From Leptodontidium sp. MPI-SDFR-AT-0119 (Eukaryota; Ascomycota; Leotiomycetes; Helotiales; Leptodontidiaceae): 64,000 nt of DNA. The DNA lies in assembly GCA_020726505.1 (NCBI GenBank), contig JAHLEZ010000019.1, positions 186,001 through 250,000 of the forward strand, in the 5' to 3' direction. Shown here one piece after another: positions 58,374 to 64,000 of this stretch. The first letter of the stretch is position 1. Each line of letters begins with the position of its first letter. The notes beneath the pieces are model-generated. The model was not told the DNA's origin and ran no database searches. It saw only the letters and a program-made list of their open reading frames with translations. A program made the translations under genes and the position numbers.

Positions 58374-60929
58374 ATTGAATTTAAAGAAGATGAACCGATC
58401 CTGTTGGCAGAAGTAAAACACACCCGATGAACATCGACACACTCGATAAATCCGATGAAATAACCAAGACTACCGTTCAGTGCAGGAGCCGATGCACTGC
58501 ACTATCAAAGACCAGATGAAGTAGACCAGTCGATAAAAAGAATGATGGTTGGCTGCATTCGAGCCACTTCTATACCAGGACTGATTCCAGCCGCACAGAC
58601 AAATGTTTGTACTCCCCGCAAAGCTCGGTTTTTCTCCGTTTCGAAATACTCGTTTGAAGTTTGCGGATACGATCGATTGATGTTTCGAGAAACGGATCGC
58701 GTATCTTTCGGATGGGGTGGCGGTCGGTGCAGACTGATGTCTCTGATGGGTGGTCCAGGATGGATGAGGTTGGAACGCTCAAGGTCCAAAACGGCTGAAG
58801 TTGCGTGCAGGAAATCTATCAGGCCACACTGGTGGGATATGATAATAATGATAGCGGGGTAGTTACTCGTCTGAGCGTGCGCGTTTAACATGAACGATAG
58901 GACATATCTCAAGAGATACTGGAAATAATTGAAAGAACGTAACAGAGTAACGGTCAACGACGATGAGGGAAACAAACGAAGGAGAGGGAGAAGGAAAGAA
59001 GGGAAGTGGGAGTCGCGAGTCCATCGTGTCTTCAGCTCTGAGGCTTCAGACTAGCCTCACTTGGAGCAAGAAGAAGGTCTGGCGCCGTCGATATTCCAGG
59101 AGACCGGGCGCTGCTGAACCAGCACTCCCTCTGTACATGCTCTTGGCACCCCATTCTCTCCCACATGACGGGCTATCATGGAAGGAAGGAGCTGCTGCAT
59201 CTGAGCTGCATCAAACCCTTGGGCGTTAGATTGTTCTGGTGAAGACGCCGCGTTCTGCCGCCCTCGAGATGTTGCAGCAGCGCTAAAGTCTTCTTGGAAA
59301 GGTGTGGTAGTTAGACCTGCCGAGTATCGACGCCGCCAAACAAAGGGGTTGTGTGTTGGTGTGGGCGAGAAATAAATTTATTTCGGGATGTCAGGAGCGG
59401 GATGGTACCATACGTGACGGCCACGTGGGATATGTCTGGACTGATTGCGGCCTGATGGTAAGGCCAGCGATGTTTCGCTTTGAACCAGCATCTATCTGGC
59501 GATGTTGTACCAACCAACTACTTTCAGTAATAACAACAGGAAAGTGCGAGAGCAGAATGAATGTCTTCTTCTCATCTCGTTGCATTTCCAGACTAGACTC
59601 GAAGCGGGTAAAGGGAGCTGAGGCTGTCGTTGGTTTCAAGCGAGCAATTTGATACGGACGCCTCGTTCAAAGCGCCAGCCGCTAAATCTAATACCGTCAG
59701 GAACAGGTTTAGCGCCGGCTAATTTGGGACTAGGATCGGTTCTTAAATAGACCCCCTGAATACGATCGTCGCGACTTTGTGGTCGAACCTCAAGCATCGG
59801 GGAATTTCCTCTCAAGCTTCTCGTGTTCTCCTTCGTTCCTGAATCATGGATCGCGATGACTTCATGATGGTTTCTCTTGAGGTCGAGGGTTTGACGAATG
59901 TGAGCTGATCTCTGGCCGAAGAGCCCGCTTTTCTGAGTCAAGTGGCTCTGTGGCGGGAGCAATTTCCCGACCGTGAGGTACAAAAGCTCCCGTCTTTGTG
60001 CAGAACTTATGCAACTTTAATTTACCCCTTCACAAATCTTAAATCTAGCAGTATTTGTCCTTGCTATCAAACGATGTTTGCTGTCGTTCCACTCCTTGCT
60101 GTTGAAATTTGGTCCTGGCTTGTTTACTTGTGGAAACAGTGACACTTTAGACTCTTATATAAATTATTTATTTGCTCTCCATGTCATCGTTGCCAAAATT
60201 CTTTTTATCAAAAAGTGTACTTTTGGCGGGACAATATCTACGTTATCTTTCCCCTACCCCAGCTGATCCATCATGTTTATCTTGGCCATCGATCTCTGGT
60301 CGCCTTGTTGCACAGCGTCTTCAAGCTTCTGCCACTCATACTGAATGAATATCTGTGTCATCGTAGCTCTCCCCAGACTTGATCTCAGTGAAACTGACAA
60401 CATCCTCAGGAGACCTTTGACTCCCCAAGTCTCCTTCAATTTCATCATGCCATCAGAGAAAATCATGCAGTACGTGTGATTCCCTGAACGTAACTAGATG
60501 GCACATACATTTCGTCGACTTCCCCGTGCCGTGCACACCTCTCTAAGATTTCTGCCGCATCTGGCTGATGGGAAGCAGGCTTGTTCATGTGGATAACTAA
60601 AGTCAGACAGGCTCCCTACTTTCAATATATTCTTCCTTACGGTGAGATAATCAACAAATACTTAAGCTGACCTGGCACAAATATCATTTCCTTGCCTATT
60701 ATTTTTCTAGCCACTGGTCTATCTACGTACGGTTGGCGCATCCTACTTTCAAAAAGGCGCTCGACTCATCTCTCGCACCTTGCGGGAAGATCTCTTCTGT
60801 GACTCGCTTGAATGGTTTTTGGGTGAATAATATTTCCATGTTCTACAAAAAACAATCTAAATGACCTACGATATTATTCAAGGAACAATACGCTCCTAGT
60901 CAGAATAAGATGCACGCACACCAATTTAT
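58374..60929. other. Gene-poor 2.6 kb before the retrotransposon
   Basis: No supported gene. The minus ORF 58505-58975 (156 codons) starts upstream of the previous gene and lacks features, probably 5' UTR. ORFs 59636-59983 and 60254-60466 (minus) are not recognised. This is likely a repeat-flanking region. Confidence 0.4.
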
Positions 60930-61441
60930 TGTTGAATTTGTCAGTACTGCAAGCCCCTGAACGAGACTAGGTATATAGTCAGCGATCTCCTCCTGTATTC
61001 TAGAAGAAGAGTAGAATAATGATCAACCAATCAGAGCACCAAAAACATCAGGTTATGAGCCCCGGAGAGCGCTGACTAAGCTAAGTCTGATATTTACCCC
61101 ACCAGACTCTTCGATCTCTTGATAACGCCTTCGGCATCACCGTATGCCTAGACAATCGCAAAAGGCCGCTCCTAGAGATATAGGAGAAGTCTGGACCAGC
61201 CAGTATTAGATCAGAAGAGCCTAGAACAGGGGCTGAAGAAGGAAAGACTCAGCTGGCTGTGAATTGTGTTCCGACAGCCGCTAAGACGAACCATATCACA
61301 ACAGCTACCCTCATATGCTGTTTATCGATAGGTGCGGCGATGTCCGCAAAAGGAATATCATACGGAAGACCGACGGAGATGCCGTCGGCGAGGCCGAGTA
61401 GACGGACGAAAGTCATGCCAGTCAAAAATTACTAATATACA
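60930..61441 (+). repeat. Candidate 5' LTR
   Basis: 512 bp beginning TGTTGAA and ending ACTAATATACA, so it has TGT...ACA ends, and includes a TATA-like AGGTATATAG. It is followed at 61442 by TAGTATTCAGAGC, close to the TGGTATCAGAGC primer binding site (initiator tRNA-Met) used by many copia elements. The second LTR is outside the window, so this is not proven. Confidence 0.35.
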
Positions 61442-61520
61442 TAGTATTCAGAGCAAGACTTGAGATATCTAACTCTGACTCTACAAGCTATCCATCACTT
61501 TCCCTCAACACTACAACACT

Positions 61521-62810
61521 ATGGCAAACGCACAAGCTGAAATAAAAGGAGGCTATAGCCTAGCTATGGTACCTTTCCTCGACGGAGCCGACAATTGGCT
61601 AGACTTCTCCGACGGTATTGAAACTTTCCTAATTATGGGAAACCAGCTCGACTGGCTGGAGGATCATAGGAACACGCCAGCAAACCCTTCAGCGGATTGG
61701 AAGAAGAAACACAAGTTTGCTATATACGCTATGAGAGCCCGATCTAACTATAACGCTAAGCAAATGATCGACGGAATGAGCAACTACTATACCGCCTACG
61801 AGACCCTTGAAAAGAACTACAAACCTCAAGGCGATGGCACCTTCCGCGATCTCTCTGATCGGTTCTTCACTATCTCTCTAGCCGACCACAAGAACATTGA
61901 GGACTACACTGAAGCGATCAAGAAGCTTAAAAACCAACTGGTCCAGTTAGGAGTTATAATCCCAGAACCACTTGTGATCCTACGGTATCTCCAAGGCCTA
62001 GGATCTGCATACAGTATTTTCTATACTTCGTTCACCACCAACAATCAGATACTTCCGGACAACGATGGAAATGAGGTCGACTTCGACTTTGTAGCGCTCA
62101 AGGCTAAAGGGTACGAGCGTACGCTGGCACAAGAGGAAAGCGTAGCTGCGCTGGTAGTGTCAACGGCCTCGACGACTGGCACTGCACTCGCGGCAACTGG
62201 CGACACCAGAAACATTGAGGTTCCCTATTGCACCCACTGCCACAAATCCTATCATACCAAGGAGAAGTGCTGGACGCTGTATCCGCATTTGAAGCAGCAG
62301 GCCCAGGCTGAAAAGGGACGCCGCAGACTATCTGGCAAGAAGAGGAAGACTCGCGAAGATGACGACGGGTCAGACGACCCTGTGGGCCTTATTGCACACT
62401 TTGGAATGACAGCTAATAATGATGCTGGTAACCTCTTGCATACCCAGTGGGCTGTTGATACTGGATGCTCCCGTCATATTACTCACTCCCGAGAACATTT
62501 TATTAGCTACGAAACTATCCCTGAATCCTCCGCATATATCAAAGGTCTAGGAGGAATGTCATGCGCACCTATTGGGAGAGGAACAGTTAAGCTACGATGC
62601 AAGATCAAGGGCAAATCTCGATCGATTCATCTGACCAATGTTTATCACGTGCCGGACTGTGCAGTCAACCTGATCTCTGTTGCGCAATTATTCAAGGTTG
62701 GCGCAGATGTTCAATTCTCAAAGGAATATTGTAAGATCAAAACCGGAAAGAGAACAATCACGGCGACAAGTAGGAACGGATGCTGGTTCCTCGATACGAC
62801 CCTCGAGTAG
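61521..62810 (+). CDS. Copia Gag-protease ORF ending at a readthrough-type TAG
   Basis: 429 aa. Gag (residues 1-220) has the UBN2/retrotransposon-gag pattern with WLDFSDGIETFL and YETLEKNYKP blocks; the zinc knuckle C-x2-C-x4-H-x4-C is at 237-250; then a Lys/Arg-rich linker; the aspartic protease starts at WAVDTGCSRHIT (catalytic Asp313) and runs past YHVPDCAVNLISVAQL to the end. The ORF closes with TAG at 62808-62810. Because the next codons stay in frame and encode the integrase, I regard the TAG as an internal signal, not the true end of the polyprotein. Confidence 0.9.
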   Translation: MANAQAEIKGGYSLAMVPFLDGADNWLDFSDGIETFLIMGNQLDWLEDHRNTPANPSADWKKKHKFAIYAMRARSNYNAKQMIDGMSNYYTAYETLEKNYKPQGDGTFRDLSDRFFTISLADHKNIEDYTEAIKKLKNQLVQLGVIIPEPLVILRYLQGLGSAYSIFYTSFTTNNQILPDNDGNEVDFDFVALKAKGYERTLAQEESVAALVVSTASTTGTALAATGDTRNIEVPYCTHCHKSYHTKEKCWTLYPHLKQQAQAEKGRRRLSGKKRKTREDDDGSDDPVGLIAHFGMTANNDAGNLLHTQWAVDTGCSRHITHSREHFISYETIPESSAYIKGLGGMSCAPIGRGTVKLRCKIKGKSRSIHLTNVYHVPDCAVNLISVAQLFKVGADVQFSKEYCKIKTGKRTITATSRNGCWFLDTTLE

Positions 62811-62816
62811 CAACTA
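62808..62816 (+). promoter_or_regulatory. Candidate stop-codon readthrough site UAG CAA CUA
   Basis: The nine bases TAGCAACTA match the UAG-CAR-YYA readthrough consensus (CAA = CAR, CTA = YYA) known from tobamovirus replicase and plant copia/Sireviruses. It is placed at the exact protease-integrase border and is the only in-frame stop in 61521-64000. Confidence 0.65.
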
Positions 62817-64000
62817 GCCCTCCTCTCTACAGAGATCAACCCTGATACCTTACGAGTTTGGCATAACCGCCTAGGCCATATTGCTGAAAGCACACTGCTC
62901 AAAATGGCCGAAATGACAGAAGAAATCGATCTTACGAAGCCAATTCCCGAAATTACTCCCTGCGAAACATGCGGAATATCTACACTACGTTCAAAACCTC
63001 ACAAAAGCCATATCCAACCAGGAGAAGCTCCTATGGATCTTATCCACTCAGACGTTCTAGGACCATTCAAGACTGGACTCGATGGCTCTCGATTTATTGT
63101 CACGTTCCTTTGCGACGCAACCCAACTCTCAGTTACCTACTGTATCAAATCCAAGGCCGACGTATTCGACTGTTTTAGAAACTTTAAGCAGCACTACGAG
63201 CGACCAGATCGCAGAATCCATCGGCTGAGAGCTGATAACGGCGGAGAATATACATCAAAGGCCATGCTGAGATATCTCTTTCTCACAGGCATTACGCCAG
63301 AGTTCACGGTTCCAGGAAATCCACAACAAAATGGCGCGGCAGAAAAGCTTGGACATATCATCTGGAACAAAGCTAAAACCTTTCTAAAGCTCTCTGGCTT
63401 ACCATGGGAATATTGGCCGGAAATGGTACGCACAGCAAACTACGTCCGAATGCGTACTCTCCAATCGAGGCTTCAGACAACACCATACCGAGCCTGGTAT
63501 GGACATGATCCTCACTATCGACATATACGTACACCAGGTACGAAGTGCTTAGCCCTGGAAAGAACCCGCTCAAAAGGCAAAGATAATGCGATTGAGTGTA
63601 CGCTCCTTGGCTATGAGGGCGATCATATTTACCGGCTTGTTACTACTACCGGACGACTAATACGGGCGTCATCTGTACAATTCGCAGCCGAAAAGAGAGG
63701 TCTTGATGATGTGGGAGCATCTGAGCCTTTGGCTAAAAGACAGCACTTGTCGACACTCCCTATACACCCCGTGCCTGACTTATGGGGGGATGACGAGATA
63801 ATTCAGGACACTCCTAGCCCAGAAAGAGAGCCCTCACCTAGACAAGCCTATACGCCAGCACCAGTGCCGGTGTCAGCACTAGCACGAGAACCTCGCCCAC
63901 GAATTGCAAAAGCGACTATATATCACCCGCTTGAACGAGCATTACCTGCCGCAACTGAGGAGCCCTGCTTTATTGCACTCATCGCAAACGCAGACAGCTC
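62811..64000 (+). CDS. Copia integrase (and linker), 5' part of pol, continues beyond window
   Basis: In frame with gag-protease; no own ATG at the start. HHCC zinc region: WHNRLGH then CETC (about 62850-62980). Integrase core with DD35E triad: Asp at 63051-63053 (HSDVLGP), Asp at 63234-63236 (ADNGGEY) and Glu at 63342-63344 (NGAAEK); spacing between the last two is exactly 35 residues. The tail contains the GKDNAIECTLLGYEGDHIYRLV block typical of copia integrase C-termini and a Pro-rich linker towards reverse transcriptase. No stops occur to the window edge. Confidence 0.92.

Larger units (their letters stand above)
60930..64000 (+). mobile_element. Ty1/copia LTR retrotransposon (5' part, truncated by window)
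   Basis: Domain order gag - zinc knuckle - protease - GAG pre-integrase - integrase, the copia order (integrase before reverse transcriptase, which would lie beyond the window). Left end placed at a TGTTGAATTT start of a putative LTR (tentative). The coding part is not AT-shifted and keeps CpA dinucleotides, so it is not RIP-damaged, unlike the older repeats nearby; it looks young. Confidence 0.85.

Noticed and set aside
58505..58975. 156-codon minus-strand ORF
   Set aside because: No motif, lies just upstream of another gene in its likely leader, and the opposite strand is equally open.

Overview
The window is nuclear DNA of a filamentous ascomycete (Pezizomycotina). Evidence: short GT-AG introns of 43-173 nt, a fungal complex I 21 kDa subunit, Brl1/Brr6, Zn2Cys6 regulator, HET and NACHT-WD40 allorecognition genes, a dispersed 5S rRNA gene, and nonsense codons of the kind left by repeat-induced point mutation (RIP, CpA to TpA). 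Leotiomycetes is my best guess by protein flavour only.

Layout. 1-2815: relic HET-NACHT-WD40 gene. 3.9-11.2 kb: intact housekeeping block (SKI2 RNA helicase, CSM3 fork protection factor, complex I 21 kDa subunit, TAD2 tRNA deaminase). 11.2-14.3 kb: AT-rich island, a low-complexity protein and empty sequence. 14.3-21.6 kb: a possible small catabolic cluster of a Zn2Cys6 regulator, an MFS sugar-type transporter and a divergent, intronless argininosuccinate-lyase-superfamily enzyme. 22-36 kb: accessory, decaying sequence (broken unknown gene, frameshifted 2EXR protein, 29-nt poly-C, 5S rRNA gene, MYND protein split by TAG, NADAR protein, HET gene with four TAG codons). 37.6-50.5 kb: mostly intact block (SRPK kinase, Brl1/Brr6, IWS1, a four-helix membrane protein, ICMT-like methyltransferase, an unknown conserved protein). 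52-58.4 kb: a membrane protein with three nonsense codons and two hypothetical membrane proteins. 60.9-64 kb: left part of a Ty1/copia retrotransposon running off the window.

Most interesting signal: the copia element is open from gag to the window edge (about 2.48 kb) except for one in-frame TAG exactly between protease and integrase, followed by CAA CTA. That is the UAG-CAR-YYA context known for programmed stop-codon readthrough, and it suggests the element makes Gag-PR and a Gag-PR-IN-RT fusion by readthrough. By contrast, the TAG/TAA codons in the HET, MYND and coiled-coil genes look like RIP-type decay of accessory families, while nearly all housekeeping genes are clean. Exon borders were placed by eye from splice motifs and reading-frame continuity; none is confirmed by transcript data.
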